A stretch of DNA of 46,256 nt. Source: CAZMVU01 sp964569295 (lineage in GTDB: Bacteria; Hydrogenedentota; Hydrogenedentia; Hydrogenedentales; JAGMZX01). The DNA lies in the NCBI GenBank assembly GCA_964569295.1, contig CAZMVU010000011.1, positions 1 to 46,256 on the forward strand, written 5' to 3'. Below the pieces are notes generated by a model. It did no database searches. It had not been told where the DNA came from and saw only the letters and a list, made by a program, of their open reading frames with translations. Both the position numbers and the translations under genes were made by a program. Positions 1-8,147 of the stretch are shown piece by piece. Positions within the stretch are counted from its first letter, which is position 1. Every line of letters starts with the position of its first letter.

Positions 1-446
1 GTGTCTCTGTGGTGAGTTCTCTTTCTTCCCGGCTCGCGGGTACGCTCGCCCTCCCCAATACGCTCGCCCTTCTCTTCTTCTTGCTCTCTCCTCTGTGCAC
101 TCTGTGTCTCTGTGGTGAGTTCTCTTTCTTCCCGGCTCGCGGGTACGCTCGCCCTCCCTGGGTACGCCCGCCCTCCCGCAGCTTCCCGTCCGCGCCGACC
201 GTCAGGTCGCCTCTTCTTCTCCGTTCCTGGAGACCTGCGGTCATAGCCCTGGCACGGTCAGAGACCGGCCAGAACAAAGCCCAAGACACGCTGTGGCTGG
301 GCGGCTGCGAGCTGCGCTTTGACACCTACCAGGCGCTCTATTTATCATGACGGACGCTGCGGGTGACGCGGGGCAACAGGAATTCGCTACGCTATGCACC
401 GGGGACGTGTACGACGGGTCTGACGGCAGGAGTGGAGAACGCGGTT
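1..446. repeat. repeat-rich intergenic block upstream of kinase gene
   Basis: I see no convincing gene here; the open frames are read-throughs of repeats. Two copies of a unit occur that combines a 'ctctgtgtctctgtggtgag' stretch with a core reading ggctcgcgggtacgctcgcc (cores at 31-55 and 134-158). The segment 59-159 recurs base for base at 2589-2689. From about 195 to 275 there is a degenerate copy of the 'ccggtctcccgaccgcgcc / ggagacctgcggtc' family that forms the array near 12.4-12.7 kb. A TTGACA at 319-324 stands upstream of the kinase but has only a poor -10 (TTTATC, 341-346). Confidence 0.75.
294..309 (+). promoter_or_regulatory. weak sigma-54 promoter candidate for first kinase
   Basis: The 16-mer TGGCTGGGCGGCTGCG keeps the invariant GG-N10-GC spacing of a -24/-12 promoter and the TGGC block, but the -12 block reads CTGCG instead of TTGCW. 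It would start transcription near 321, about 127 nt before the kinase start codon. It is much weaker than the two sites at 10033-10097 and could be chance in GC-rich DNA. Confidence 0.25.
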
Positions 447-447
447 C

Positions 448-2214
448 ATGCCTTCACGGTTTGATTTTGCCTCGCTTGGCGAGCACCCGACGCTGTTCAC
501 GGCGCGGGATGAAGGAATCGTGTTTTCCGCCGGCGAGGTGGTGGCCGGGCGGTTCGAGGTGGTGGAGACGCTGGGCGGCGGGGGCATGGGGCTGGTGTAC
601 CGTGTGCGGGACACGCTGATGTCGGGCCGTGAGAAGGCGCTCAAGGTCATCCTGCCGTCGCTCATGAACAGCGACAGGGCGCGGGAGCGGTTCGTGCAGG
701 AGGCGGAAATCGCGCAGGGCCTGGCGCACCCGAACATCGTGAACACCTTCGACCTGGGCGAGCACCAGGGCATCCGCTTCATCACTATGGAACTGCTCGA
801 GGGTAGGAGCCTCCACGAGCATCTGCAAGCGCGCAAGAAACTCCCCTTGAAGCAAACCGCCGGGATCATCCGCCAGGTATGCATCGCCCTCGACTACGCG
901 CACCGCACGACCATCCACCGCGACATCAAGCCGCAGAACATCTTCCTGTGCAAAGCCGGCACGGTGAAGCTGCTCGACTTTGGCCTTGCCCGCGCGGCGG
1001 GGTCGAACCGGTTCACGCAATCGAGCATGGCCATCGGCACCGCCGTCTACCTGGCGCCGGAGCAGTTGCAGGGCCACGAACCCACGCCCCGGAGCGACCT
1101 CTACAGCCTGGGCGTCGTGCTTTACCAATGCCTCACCGGCGAGTTGCCCATGGGCCGCTTCGCCCTGCCTACGGAGGTAGACAAGAGTCTGCCAGAAGCG
1201 ATGGACGAGCTGGTGGACAATCTGCTGAAGCCCCAGCCGGAGCTACGGCCCGATACTGCGGCACAGGTTGCAGGGGAAATGGCATCCATTACGCGCGAGG
1301 TCGAGCATCCCCGGGAGGGCGAGCGTACCCGCGAGCCAGAAGAGACCGGACAAACCACAAAGGCACAAAGCACACAAAGGACGCACGAAGAAGCACAACG
1401 GGAGGGCGAGCGTACCCGCGAGCCGATACAACGGGAGCCGCAGGCCGGCGAGGCGCGTCAGGTGGACCTTGGCAACGGTGTGAACCTGGACCTGGTGTGG
1501 ATACCGCCGGGGGAATTCCTGATGGGGAGCCTGGAGAGCGAGGAAGGCCGGGGCCGCGACGAAGGCCCGCAGCACCGGGTGGAGATCACGCGTGGTTTCT
1601 GGATGGGCAAGCACGAGGTGACGCAGGCGCAGTGGGAGGCGGTGATGGGGAACAACCCGAGCTATTTTCAGAAGAAAGTTGGAACGGGATGGATCTCCTC
1701 GCGAAGGGATACACAACCAACTCATCCGGTAGAGAGCGTTTCTTGGAATGACTGTCAGGCCTTCATCAAGAAGCTGAACAGCCGGGTTTCGGGCGGCGGG
1801 TTCCGTCTTCCGACGGAGGCACAGTGGGAGTATGCGTGCCGAGCGGGCACGACGACGGCCTATTACTTTGGCGATGACGCGGTTGATTTGGGAGCATATG
1901 CGTGGTACGGTGACAACAGCGGCGGTGAGACGCACCCGGCCGACCGCAAACGCCCGAATGCCTGGTGCTTGCACGACATGCACGGGAACGTTTGGGAGTG
2001 GTGTTCGGATTACTACGATTCTGATTACTACAACCGCAGCCCGGGACGCGATCCTGAGAATACTGCAAAAAGTGACGACCGCGTTTTGCGGGGCGGCTCC
2101 TGGAGCCACTACAGCAGGCTCTGCCGGTCCGCCCTTCGCTTCGGGTACCTCCCCGTGACCCCGAGCATCTACTGGGGTTTTCGTGTGGTGTTGTCTCCGC
2201 CGCGTACATCTTAG
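448..2214 (+). CDS. Ser/Thr protein kinase with C-terminal FGE-like (SUMF1) domain
   Basis: 588 aa Hanks-type kinase. The Gly-rich loop LGGGGMGLVY lies near residues 42-51, the ATP lysine in EKALKVI near 65, the catalytic HRDIKPQN loop starts at 157, DFG is near 177 and the APE-type motif in GTAVYLAPEQ follows. After the kinase comes a hydrophilic linker (about 285-335) holding two REGERTREP peptides encoded by a dispersed DNA repeat. The C-terminal 250 residues are a formylglycine-generating-enzyme/SUMF1-like domain (WIPPGEFLMGS, RLPTEAQWEYACRAG, GNVWEW, RVLRGGSW, ending GFRVV). True FGE enzymes carry two active cysteines after the GGS motif; only one is visible here (LCRSA), so a binding or sensory role is more likely than catalysis. 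No transmembrane segment is evident. The ATG at 448 follows an AGGAG-like stretch. A paralogue lies at 10186-12132. Confidence 0.93.
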   Translation: MPSRFDFASLGEHPTLFTARDEGIVFSAGEVVAGRFEVVETLGGGGMGLVYRVRDTLMSGREKALKVILPSLMNSDRARERFVQEAEIAQGLAHPNIVNTFDLGEHQGIRFITMELLEGRSLHEHLQARKKLPLKQTAGIIRQVCIALDYAHRTTIHRDIKPQNIFLCKAGTVKLLDFGLARAAGSNRFTQSSMAIGTAVYLAPEQLQGHEPTPRSDLYSLGVVLYQCLTGELPMGRFALPTEVDKSLPEAMDELVDNLLKPQPELRPDTAAQVAGEMASITREVEHPREGERTREPEETGQTTKAQSTQRTHEEAQREGERTREPIQREPQAGEARQVDLGNGVNLDLVWIPPGEFLMGSLESEEGRGRDEGPQHRVEITRGFWMGKHEVTQAQWEAVMGNNPSYFQKKVGTGWISSRRDTQPTHPVESVSWNDCQAFIKKLNSRVSGGGFRLPTEAQWEYACRAGTTTAYYFGDDAVDLGAYAWYGDNSGGETHPADRKRPNAWCLHDMHGNVWEWCSDYYDSDYYNRSPGRDPENTAKSDDRVLRGGSWSHYSRLCRSALRFGYLPVTPSIYWGFRVVLSPPRTS

Positions 2215-2277
2215 TCCCTTGGCGCTTTGTCCCTTGGACCCTTGGCGCTTGGTTTCTTGAACCCTTTGGGGGGAGTA

Positions 2278-2302
2278 CAGAGGGGGGGCTTCCCCCCCTC
2301 TG
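2278..2302. repeat. perfect 11-bp GC-rich hairpin downstream of kinase
   Basis: CAGAGGGGGGG (2278-2288) and CCCCCCCTCTG (2292-2302) form a perfect 11-bp stem with a CTT loop, 64 bp after the kinase stop. No U-tract follows, so it is a transcript-end or REP-like hairpin rather than a textbook intrinsic terminator. Confidence 0.6.
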
Positions 2303-2359
2303 TCCGCGCGCAGTGCGGTTTTTGTCGATTTGTGTTGAACGGGGGTATAAAACATCCTG

Positions 2360-2504
2360 GTTCCCAAATTTCCATTTTGGAACCCGATTGTATTTCGAAG
2401 CTTGTCCGCCTCGGGCGGGCTTTGCTTCGCTCTTAAGGAAAGAGGAAGCGGAGCTTCCAAAAACAGGAACGCTCCCAAATGGAAACCCGCCAGAGGCGGA
2501 CAAG
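2360..2504. repeat. MITE-like palindromic element
   Basis: The core, 2401-2504, is bounded by 19-bp inverted ends: CTTGTCCGCCTCGGGCGGG at 2401-2419, and its complement with one mismatch at 2486-2504. Abutting it, 2360-2402 is an inverted copy (about 39/43 bases) of the sequence at 43861-43903. A partial third copy of the GTCCGCCTCGGGCGGG end lies near 12281-12307 in the variant form TTATCCGCCTC. No protein is encoded, and no transposase is present in this window to mobilise it. Confidence 0.65.
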
Positions 2505-2588
2505 TTTGGGAGCGAGGGACCCTCGTCCGAAATTTTCTTCGCAATAACGTGGAGGGTTCGGCTCGCGGGTACGCTCGCCCTCCCTGGG

Positions 2589-2689
2589 TACGCTCGCCCT
2601 TCTCTTCTTCTTGCTCTCTCCTCTGTGCACTCTGTGTCTCTGTGGTGAGTTCTCTTTCTTCCCGGCTCGCGGGTACGCTCGCCCTCCCT
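2589..2689 (+). repeat. 101-bp direct repeat (second copy)
   Basis: Base-for-base identical to 59-159, so the first kinase gene and its flanks lie between perfect direct repeats 2.5 kb apart. The rest of the 2215-2973 gap contains another repeat core at 2560-2584, the elements listed separately, and no supported gene. Confidence 0.85.
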
Positions 2690-2973
2690 TTCCTGTCGTC
2701 ATAGCAATGACGTAGAGGGGCGAAGGTGTTTTCCATAGGAGCAAGATTTCGGACGAGGTTTTGTTCCGCGCCCGAAATGACCGTGCCGACCGTCAGGTCT
2801 GAGTGAAGGGTGAAGGGTGAAGGAGAAAGCATCGCGTGCAGCATGGCCGGAACTCTGGTAGAATGGGATTGCCCATGGACATTGCCGCCGCATCACGGCA
2901 TGATCGTGCGGGCGTGTGCTTGGTCTTTGATGGACCACGACGCGCCATGGACATCAGACAGGAGATGCAATAG

Positions 2974-3192
2974 ATGCCGACACGCTCTTTTACGGCCGTC
3001 ATTGAACGCGACCCCACGACGGGCCTGCTGGTGGGCTATGTGCCGGGCTTCCCGGGCGCTCATTCGCAGGGGGCGACAATGGAGGAATTGGACGCGAACC
3101 TGCGTGAGGTCATCGCCATGCTGCTCGAGGATGGCGAACCACGTTTTGAGGCGGAGTTCGTCGGCACGCAGCAGATTGCCGTGGGCGAGTAA
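2974..3192 (+). CDS. hicB: HicB-family antitoxin
   Basis: 72 aa. The sequence FTAVIERDPTTGLLVGYVPG followed by HSQGATMEELDANLREVIAML is the compact HicB-type fold (partial RNase H-like) that binds and neutralises HicA. No separate DNA-binding C-terminal domain is present, so this is the short, single-domain form. The ATG follows AGGAG by about ten bases. It is separated by 6 bp from the downstream hicA-like gene, so the antitoxin is encoded first, opposite to the E. coli hicAB order but common in other phyla. It probably limits the mRNA interferase next door and may autoregulate the pair. Confidence 0.85.
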   Translation: MPTRSFTAVIERDPTTGLLVGYVPGFPGAHSQGATMEELDANLREVIAMLLEDGEPRFEAEFVGTQQIAVGE

Positions 3193-3198
3193 AACCCC

Positions 3199-3423
3199 AT
3201 GGGCGACCTTCCCGTTCTGAAGCCGCAAAAAGTTGCGCGCATTCTCGAACGCCATGGTTTTACGCTTGTTCGTCAGCGCGGCTCACACCGCCAATACCGC
3301 CACGCCAACGGTCGGGCAACGACTGTCCCCTTTCACAAGGGGCGTGACATCGCGCCGTCCCTACTCCAACGCATTGTGAAGGATACTGGTCTGACCATGG
3401 AGCAGTTTCTCGCGCAACGGTAG
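3199..3423 (+). CDS. hicA: HicA-family mRNA interferase toxin
   Basis: 74 aa, the usual length for HicA (YcfA-like, double-stranded-RNA-binding-like fold). The N-terminal KPQKVARILERHGFTLVRQ helix and strand lead to GSHRQY, which carries the conserved catalytic histidine. It is followed by VPFHKGRDIAPSLLQRIVKD, typical of the family's second half. HicA toxins bind and cleave mRNA to arrest translation and are held in check by HicB. It is transcribed with hicB and ends 14 bp from the convergent stop of the sigma-54 regulator on the other strand. Confidence 0.88.
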   Translation: MGDLPVLKPQKVARILERHGFTLVRQRGSHRQYRHANGRATTVPFHKGRDIAPSLLQRIVKDTGLTMEQFLAQR

Positions 3424-3437
3424 TCTTCCACGCGCTC

Positions 3438-5081
3438 CTACCCCTTCCGCACCTTCACGCCCAGCCTTTGCAGCCATTTTCGAAAGGCGTCGTATTTTTC
3501 CTCGGGGGTGCCAAGGAGGGCCATGGCTTCGCGCACGCCGCCGCCTTCCTCGACGGCGCGGGTGAGGATTTCGGTGAGGGCGATTTCGCCGTAGAGGCGG
3601 CAGTATTCGGCGAGGTCGGTTATCTCGGGGTATTCGTCGGGCAGGGGATTGGAGCCCTGGCGGTCGGGGTCGGTGGCGCGCGCGGAGACCGGCCCCAACG
3701 GGGAGCCAACATCCCCTGGCTCGTTCCTCGCCACCCCCTTCGAAGGGGGACCTTGTGCGGCGTATTCTGGAACAGAAGGCACATCTTCAGGGGTCCGGTC
3801 ATTTCCACCTTCACCCACGTAATTGCCGGCCGGCTCGCGGGTCCCTCCCTTATCTTCAATATGTAGTGCGCGGCGCACCTGGGCCTCGGTGATGCGGCCG
3901 TTCTCGGCGAAGACGACCATGCGGCGCAGCGTGGCGGAGAGTTCGCGCACGTTGCCGGGCCAGTCGTATTCCGTGAGGGCCGCGATAGCTTCGGGGGAGA
4001 TGGTGCATTGGATGCCGTTGCGCTTCTTGCATTCTTCGAGGAAATGGGCGGCCAGCTCGGGAATGTCTTCGCGCCGTTCGCGCAGCGGCGGCAACGTGAG
4101 CGGGATGTCCCAGATGCGGTAGAAGAGGTCCTCGCGGAACGTGCCCGCGTCGCGCAGTTGGGTGAGGTTGCGGTGGGTCGCGCACACGAAGCGCACATCG
4201 ATGGGCACCGGTTTGCCGCCGACCGGCGTGATCTCCCCGCTTTCGATGGCGCGCAGGAGCTTCACCTGCAAGGCATGCGGCATGTCGCCGATTTCGTCGA
4301 GGAAGAGGGTGCCGCCGTGTGCGCGCTGGAAGAGGCCCTCGCCCGCCTCTTCCGCGCCGGTGTAGGCGCCTTTCTCGTGGCCAAAGAGCTCCGCATCGAG
4401 CACGCTCTCGGCGATGGCCCCACAATTGACCGCGACGAAGGGGCCTTGCGCCCTGGGGCTGCACGCATGAATGGCGCGCGCGGCGAGGTCTTTGCCGGCG
4501 CCGGACTCCCCGAGAATGACGATGCTCATGTCGTCGAACGACGCCGCCCGCTCGATTCGCGCGTAGAGTTCGTGCATGAGCGGGTGTTTGCCGATGAGCC
4601 CATGGAACGTGCCGCACGCCGCAGCGGGGCCGGTGTTCACCTGGAGCATGGCATCGCGAGCACGGCGCATGGTGGCGACCTCGGCCTTGAGCTGTGTGTT
4701 CTCGAGCGCACGGGCCACGGCATCGCGCAGTTTGTCGCGGTCGATGGGTTTGGTGATGTAGTGGAACGCGCCCGCCTGTACCGCCTCGACGACGAGGTCG
4801 ATCTCGTTCAAAACGGTGAGCATGATGACCGGCACATCCGGGTAATCGGCCTTGATGCGCTTCAATACCTCGACCCCCTCGCGCATGTCGTCCGCAGCCA
4901 ACTCCGCCGGCATCTTGATGTCGAGGAGCACCAGCGCGATGTTTGTGTTCGCCTCGAGTTCCTTCAGGCCCTGGCCGCCTGAATAGGCGAAGCGCAGCGT
5001 GTGCCCGCGCAGGGCCTGTTGCAGCCCCGGCTTGAAATCGCCCAGGTCGTCGTCGATGATGAGAATCTCTGCGGTGCTCAT
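3438..5081 (-). CDS. NtrC-family sigma-54 response regulator
   Basis: 547 aa. The receiver domain occupies residues 1-115 (acidic pocket IIDDD, phospho-acceptor Asp near 52 in LLDIKMP). The AAA+ sigma-54 interaction domain runs from about 165 to 400, with Walker A GESGAGKD near 190, the sigma-54-contacting loop as GAYTGA near 237 (Tyr for the usual Phe), Walker B LFLDEIGD and the PGNVREL motif. A 70-residue low-complexity linker follows, encoded partly by a palindromic dispersed repeat. The last 50 residues (GEIALTEILTRAVEEGG onward) only loosely resemble the Fis-type helix-turn-helix. The ATG at 5081 was chosen because it overlaps the upstream kinase stop (ATGA) and begins the receiver domain. 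It is last in the ESCRT-like operon and is the obvious candidate activator for the sigma-54 promoters at 10033-10097. Confidence 0.93.
   Translation of the reverse strand: MSTAEILIIDDDLGDFKPGLQQALRGHTLRFAYSGGQGLKELEANTNIALVLLDIKMPAELAADDMREGVEVLKRIKADYPDVPVIMLTVLNEIDLVVEAVQAGAFHYITKPIDRDKLRDAVARALENTQLKAEVATMRRARDAMLQVNTGPAAACGTFHGLIGKHPLMHELYARIERAASFDDMSIVILGESGAGKDLAARAIHACSPRAQGPFVAVNCGAIAESVLDAELFGHEKGAYTGAEEAGEGLFQRAHGGTLFLDEIGDMPHALQVKLLRAIESGEITPVGGKPVPIDVRFVCATHRNLTQLRDAGTFREDLFYRIWDIPLTLPPLRERREDIPELAAHFLEECKKRNGIQCTISPEAIAALTEYDWPGNVRELSATLRRMVVFAENGRITEAQVRRALHIEDKGGTREPAGNYVGEGGNDRTPEDVPSVPEYAAQGPPSKGVARNEPGDVGSPLGPVSARATDPDRQGSNPLPDEYPEITDLAEYCRLYGEIALTEILTRAVEEGGGVREAMALLGTPEEKYDAFRKWLQRLGVKVRKG
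3734..3749. repeat. palindromic repeat inside regulator coding sequence
   Basis: CCCCCTTCGAAGGGGG is a perfect 16-bp palindrome in the linker of the response regulator. With the surrounding 3675-3780 it gives the peptide PPSKGVARNEPGDVGSPLG in frame. The composition differs from the flanking domains and looks like a dispersed repeat inserted without breaking the frame. Confidence 0.55.
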
Positions 5082-6232
5082 TCGGCGCGTTCTCCCAGTT
5101 GCAGCTTCACCGGCAGGCGCATCGTGACCCGGCAGCCGCCGGCTTTCCCATTTTCGACGGTCAGCCTGCCGAGGTGCTCCGCCTCGATAATCTCCCGCAC
5201 CATGGCAAGCCCCTCGCCCGTGCCGCCGGTAGACACCCCGCGCTGTGTGCAGGTTTCGGCGATATCCGAGCGTATGCCTTTCCCGTTGTCCATAAGCGTA
5301 ACGTTCGCCCACAGCCGGTCCTCGCTCGGGCGAATGTCCACATGCAGGGTATCGGCGTGGGCGTACTTCACGGTGTTCGTCACGATCTCGCCGAAGGCAT
5401 TGGCGAGCGCTTCCTTGTCCGCGATGACCTTTGGCGTGGCGGCGGTATCGCGCTTCGCCGTAATACCGGCCTCGGCCAGTTGTGGCTGGTGCAACGCGAG
5501 TACCTCGTCCAGCATCTCGCTGAGCGCGACCTTGTGCGCATCGAGTTCCGCCTGGATACCGCCCAAACCGTCCATGACCCGGTCGACCAGTTGAGGCCCG
5601 GACTTCGCGAAAGCCGTGCGCGCAGCTTCGTGATCGAGTTCGCCGCGGACCATGGCGCATGCGTCGCGCAGCTCGCGCAGTGCCGCCGCCACTTCGCGCT
5701 GCGCCGCGGGGAAATGGTTGCCCACGGTGCGCCCACCACTCAGCACCGCCCCGAAAAAACTATCGAGTTCCCGCTCGACGGCATCGAGCTGGTCGATGTT
5801 GGTGAGCACCTGGGCGCGCACTTCGGCGTCGTATTCGTCGGCCAGGCTCGGGCAGAAGAGTTTCAGGTTGTAGAAGCATATGCGCACCACGCTGTGCCGC
5901 ACATGCGACAACACGCGTTCGAGCCCGTGCAGGTCCGCCAGGGACAAGGTCTCCGCTGACGCTTCCGCAGGGCCTTGCGTACCACGCACGCGTGCACGCG
6001 CACGGTCCCGCATTTCCGCCACGGCGGCGCGGGCATTCTCCCGTGCAGATACCGGGATGCCGGGGACTGTGTGCCGGGGCATCACGCGGCTGCGCGCGTC
6101 CTCGATGGCACGGCGGAGTTCGGCACGGGTTGCGGCGAAAAAATCGCGCGTCGATTGCGCAGAAGCGGCGCTTACAGCCGGACCGGCTTCTGCGGCGGTT
6201 TCATGTTCTTCTGGACGGTTGTTCGGCGCCAT
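5078..6232 (-). CDS. histidine-kinase-like ATPase lacking a recognisable H-box
   Basis: 384 aa. The C-terminal third is a HATPase_c domain: N-box AFGEIVTNTVKYA near 277, G1 DNGKGI, and G2 GTGEGLAMV near 335. The N-terminal 250 residues are predicted helical, with no transmembrane segment and no HEIRNP-type phospho-accepting motif, so the phosphorylated residue, if any, cannot be identified by eye. It is translationally coupled (ATGA overlap) to the sigma-54 response regulator, the usual sign of a cognate two-component pair. A GGGGAG ribosome-binding site precedes the ATG by eight bases. It lies 85 bp downstream of the Vps4-like gene. The cytosolic location suggests it senses an internal cue, possibly the state of the ESCRT-like proteins encoded upstream; that link is inference. 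Confidence 0.82.
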   Translation of the reverse strand: MAPNNRPEEHETAAEAGPAVSAASAQSTRDFFAATRAELRRAIEDARSRVMPRHTVPGIPVSARENARAAVAEMRDRARARVRGTQGPAEASAETLSLADLHGLERVLSHVRHSVVRICFYNLKLFCPSLADEYDAEVRAQVLTNIDQLDAVERELDSFFGAVLSGGRTVGNHFPAAQREVAAALRELRDACAMVRGELDHEAARTAFAKSGPQLVDRVMDGLGGIQAELDAHKVALSEMLDEVLALHQPQLAEAGITAKRDTAATPKVIADKEALANAFGEIVTNTVKYAHADTLHVDIRPSEDRLWANVTLMDNGKGIRSDIAETCTQRGVSTGGTGEGLAMVREIIEAEHLGRLTVENGKAGGCRVTMRLPVKLQLGERAE

Positions 6233-6317
6233 ACCCGAGACTCCCCATGGGTGCGTGCGGGTTCATTCTGTCTGCCTGGCGCGCGGAGGTCAAATCCCGC
6301 GTGCAGCGGTACGCGCC

Positions 6318-7478
6318 CTATGCCGCACGTTGGCCAAGGCCCTTGCGAAAACGCGCAAACGGCTTCAGGTCGCCGGGGCCGACAGACGGACCAATATGCT
6401 CCAGCGCGTGTGTGAAGTCGGTCATGCACACAGGTTCCACCGTGGTGGCCAGTGCGGTGCCGCCGTCGAGGCGGGCAATGGTACGGCGCAGCGCGGCCAT
6501 CTTTGCCGCGACGCATACACTGTCGCGCTCGCCCGCGATATCCGCGCCGGTATAGCCGCCGGTGAGGCCGGCCAGCTCTTCGAAGTCGAGGTCCTCCGTT
6601 GGCGTATCGCGCATCGCGTGGCGCAGCATATAGGCACGTGCTTCGGCATCCGGCAGGCCGACATACACCAGGCGGCCGAAACGGCCGGGGCGCGTCGCGG
6701 CTTCATCCATGAGCCAGGGCCGGTTCGTCGCGCCGAGCAGGACCATGGTGTGGCCCGTTGCACCGACGCCCTGCATGAGCTGCAAAAGCTGTGGCACCAC
6801 CCGCGCCATGACCGATGAGTTCGTGCCGCCGCGTTTGGGAAACAGCGCCTCGGCCTCGTCGAAGAACAGCACGGAACGCGGGTGCGTCTGCGCTTCCTCG
6901 AACAAGCTCGCCAAAAGGCGCTCGCTCTCGCCGAACCACTTGCTGAGGACCTTCTTCATGTCCACGGGCAGAAACGCCGCGTCGATCTCGCCGGCGATAG
7001 CCCGGGCGATGTGCGTCTTGCCTGTGCCCGGCGGGCCATACATCAGCACACCGGCCCCCGGCTGCAACGCGTACTGTGCGTACACGTCGCCGTGGCGAAT
7101 CGGCAGCAGGATATGCTCCTCGACAATCCGCTTCACATCGTCCATGCCCGCCACATCCGCCAGCCGCACCTCCGGGCGCTCCGCGAGCACCCAGTCGTTT
7201 GGTCCATCTTCCGCATCCTGTTCGCCGGTGTTGGCGGTTTTCAAACTGCTTCCCCCCCGGGACGCCGGTGCCTGTTGCAACGCTTCATCACCCCGTGCCG
7301 TGTAGGCGTGGGCCAGGCGCAGCAGGCCCTCGCGCGTCGTGCCGCTGCTCTGCTCCGCCATGCGCAGGCTCATGCGCGCCGCGCGGTAAAGGTGGTAGCC
7401 GGCCAGGGGCCAGTTGTTGTCCGTGAGCGCCTGCTTGGCCTGTTGTTCGGCGCGGCGCCGTTCGCGTTCCATATCCAT
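6318..7478 (-). CDS. Vps4-like AAA ATPase with N-terminal MIT-like domain
   Basis: 386 aa. Residues 1-75 form a three-helix pattern matching MIT domains (AKQALTDNNWPLAGYHLYRA, then LAHAYTARGDEAL). After a linker comes one classical AAA module: Walker A GPPGTGKT near 146, pore loop 1 LSKWFGESERL near 177 with the aromatic-Gly-Glu-Ser-Glu signature of the Vps4/katanin/spastin clade, Walker B VLFFDEAEAL near 205, sensor-1 LLGATNRP, arginine finger RPGRFGR and GGYTGADI. The tail PSVGPGDLKPFARFRKGLGQ (about 361-380) closely resembles the C-terminal helix specific to Vps4. Vps4 hexamers unfold and remove ESCRT-III subunits from membranes. The gene starts 7 bp after one ESCRT-III-like gene and is preceded by a second, which supports the same role. 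Alternative: a generic meiotic-clade AAA chaperone of PspA-type proteins. Confidence 0.9.
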   Translation of the reverse strand: MDMERERRRAEQQAKQALTDNNWPLAGYHLYRAARMSLRMAEQSSGTTREGLLRLAHAYTARGDEALQQAPASRGGSSLKTANTGEQDAEDGPNDWVLAERPEVRLADVAGMDDVKRIVEEHILLPIRHGDVYAQYALQPGAGVLMYGPPGTGKTHIARAIAGEIDAAFLPVDMKKVLSKWFGESERLLASLFEEAQTHPRSVLFFDEAEALFPKRGGTNSSVMARVVPQLLQLMQGVGATGHTMVLLGATNRPWLMDEAATRPGRFGRLVYVGLPDAEARAYMLRHAMRDTPTEDLDFEELAGLTGGYTGADIAGERDSVCVAAKMAALRRTIARLDGGTALATTVEPVCMTDFTHALEHIGPSVGPGDLKPFARFRKGLGQRAA

Positions 7479-7485
7479 GGTGTGG

Positions 7486-8130
7486 TTACCCCCGGTTCAG
7501 GGCCTCGCTCATCTTCTGTTCGAGGTCGGCGTCCATCTTCGCGAAGACCGACCCTTCCGCCTGCGGGTTTTCCGCGGCGATGCTCCCCGCCGCATCGCCC
7601 ATAATCTGCGCATAGGCGTCCTCCTCCTCGACGTTCAACTGAACGGATGCGGGCAGGGCGGCCGTGGCCACGGGGCCGTCCGACTCCATCCACGGCTCCA
7701 TGAGGTCCTGGTTGCGCTCGGCCAGGCCGGCCAGCCGCTCACGCACGGTGTCCGGGTCGACGCCCTGCTGGGCCAGTTCTTCGATATTCGCGACGACTTC
7801 CATGGCGCGCACGAAGCCCTCGTAGTTGTCCGTGGTCTGGGCCTGCTCGAGCACGTGCTCCATGTTGTCCAGGGCGAGGTTGCGCGCGAGCACCTCCTTG
7901 TCCATCTGCACGAAGCGGCGCACCTTCTGCTTGGCGAGGCCGGGGCGGCCGGCGCGCTCATGCTCGACGGCGGCTGTGCGCAGTTCCTCGCTGCGCGACT
8001 GCCGCTTGGTGATGGCGCGGCGTTCCCGGCGCAGGGCCGTGCGCGCCTTGGCGATGGCGCGGTTGCGTGCCCGGGCCTGGTCGGCCGCACGGCGCGCACG
8101 TGATTTGAAAAGGTCGTTTATCCAACGCAT
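7486..8130 (-). CDS. ESCRT-III/Snf7-like coiled-coil protein B
   Basis: 214 aa, almost entirely charged helix. The N-terminus MRWINDLFKSRARRA is a short amphipathic, basic segment, followed by a long basic helix (KARTALRRERRAITKRQSR) and a second amphipathic helix, as in the ESCRT-III alpha1-alpha2 hairpin. The stretch FVRAMEVVANIEELA followed by GVDPDTVRERLAGLAE matches the Snf7/CHMP core helices in spacing. The last residues, DADLEQKMSEALNRG, resemble a MIM1 motif (D/E-xx-L-xx-R-L-xx-L-K) that binds MIT domains; the adjacent gene encodes one. A GTG at 8151 overlaps the upstream stop, but the ATG at 8130 has GAAAGGAG seven bases ahead and is preferred. ESCRT-III includes bacterial PspA and Vipp1; this looks closer to Snf7/CHMP in its C-terminal tail. 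The identification is by pattern only. Confidence 0.75.
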   Translation of the reverse strand: MRWINDLFKSRARRAADQARARNRAIAKARTALRRERRAITKRQSRSEELRTAAVEHERAGRPGLAKQKVRRFVQMDKEVLARNLALDNMEHVLEQAQTTDNYEGFVRAMEVVANIEELAQQGVDPDTVRERLAGLAERNQDLMEPWMESDGPVATAALPASVQLNVEEEDAYAQIMGDAAGSIAAENPQAEGSVFAKMDADLEQKMSEALNRG

Positions 8131-8147
8131 GGCGCTGCTCCTTTCGT

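Noticed and set aside
9..350. Plus-strand protein at the left edge
   Set aside because: It is a translation of dispersed repeats (SSRLAGTLALP) with no start signal; the same peptide arises wherever the repeat occurs.
1243..2844. 533-aa minus-strand frame opposite the first kinase
   Set aside because: It runs antisense through the kinase-FGE coding sequence and two repeat blocks, with no ribosome-binding site or recognisable domain.
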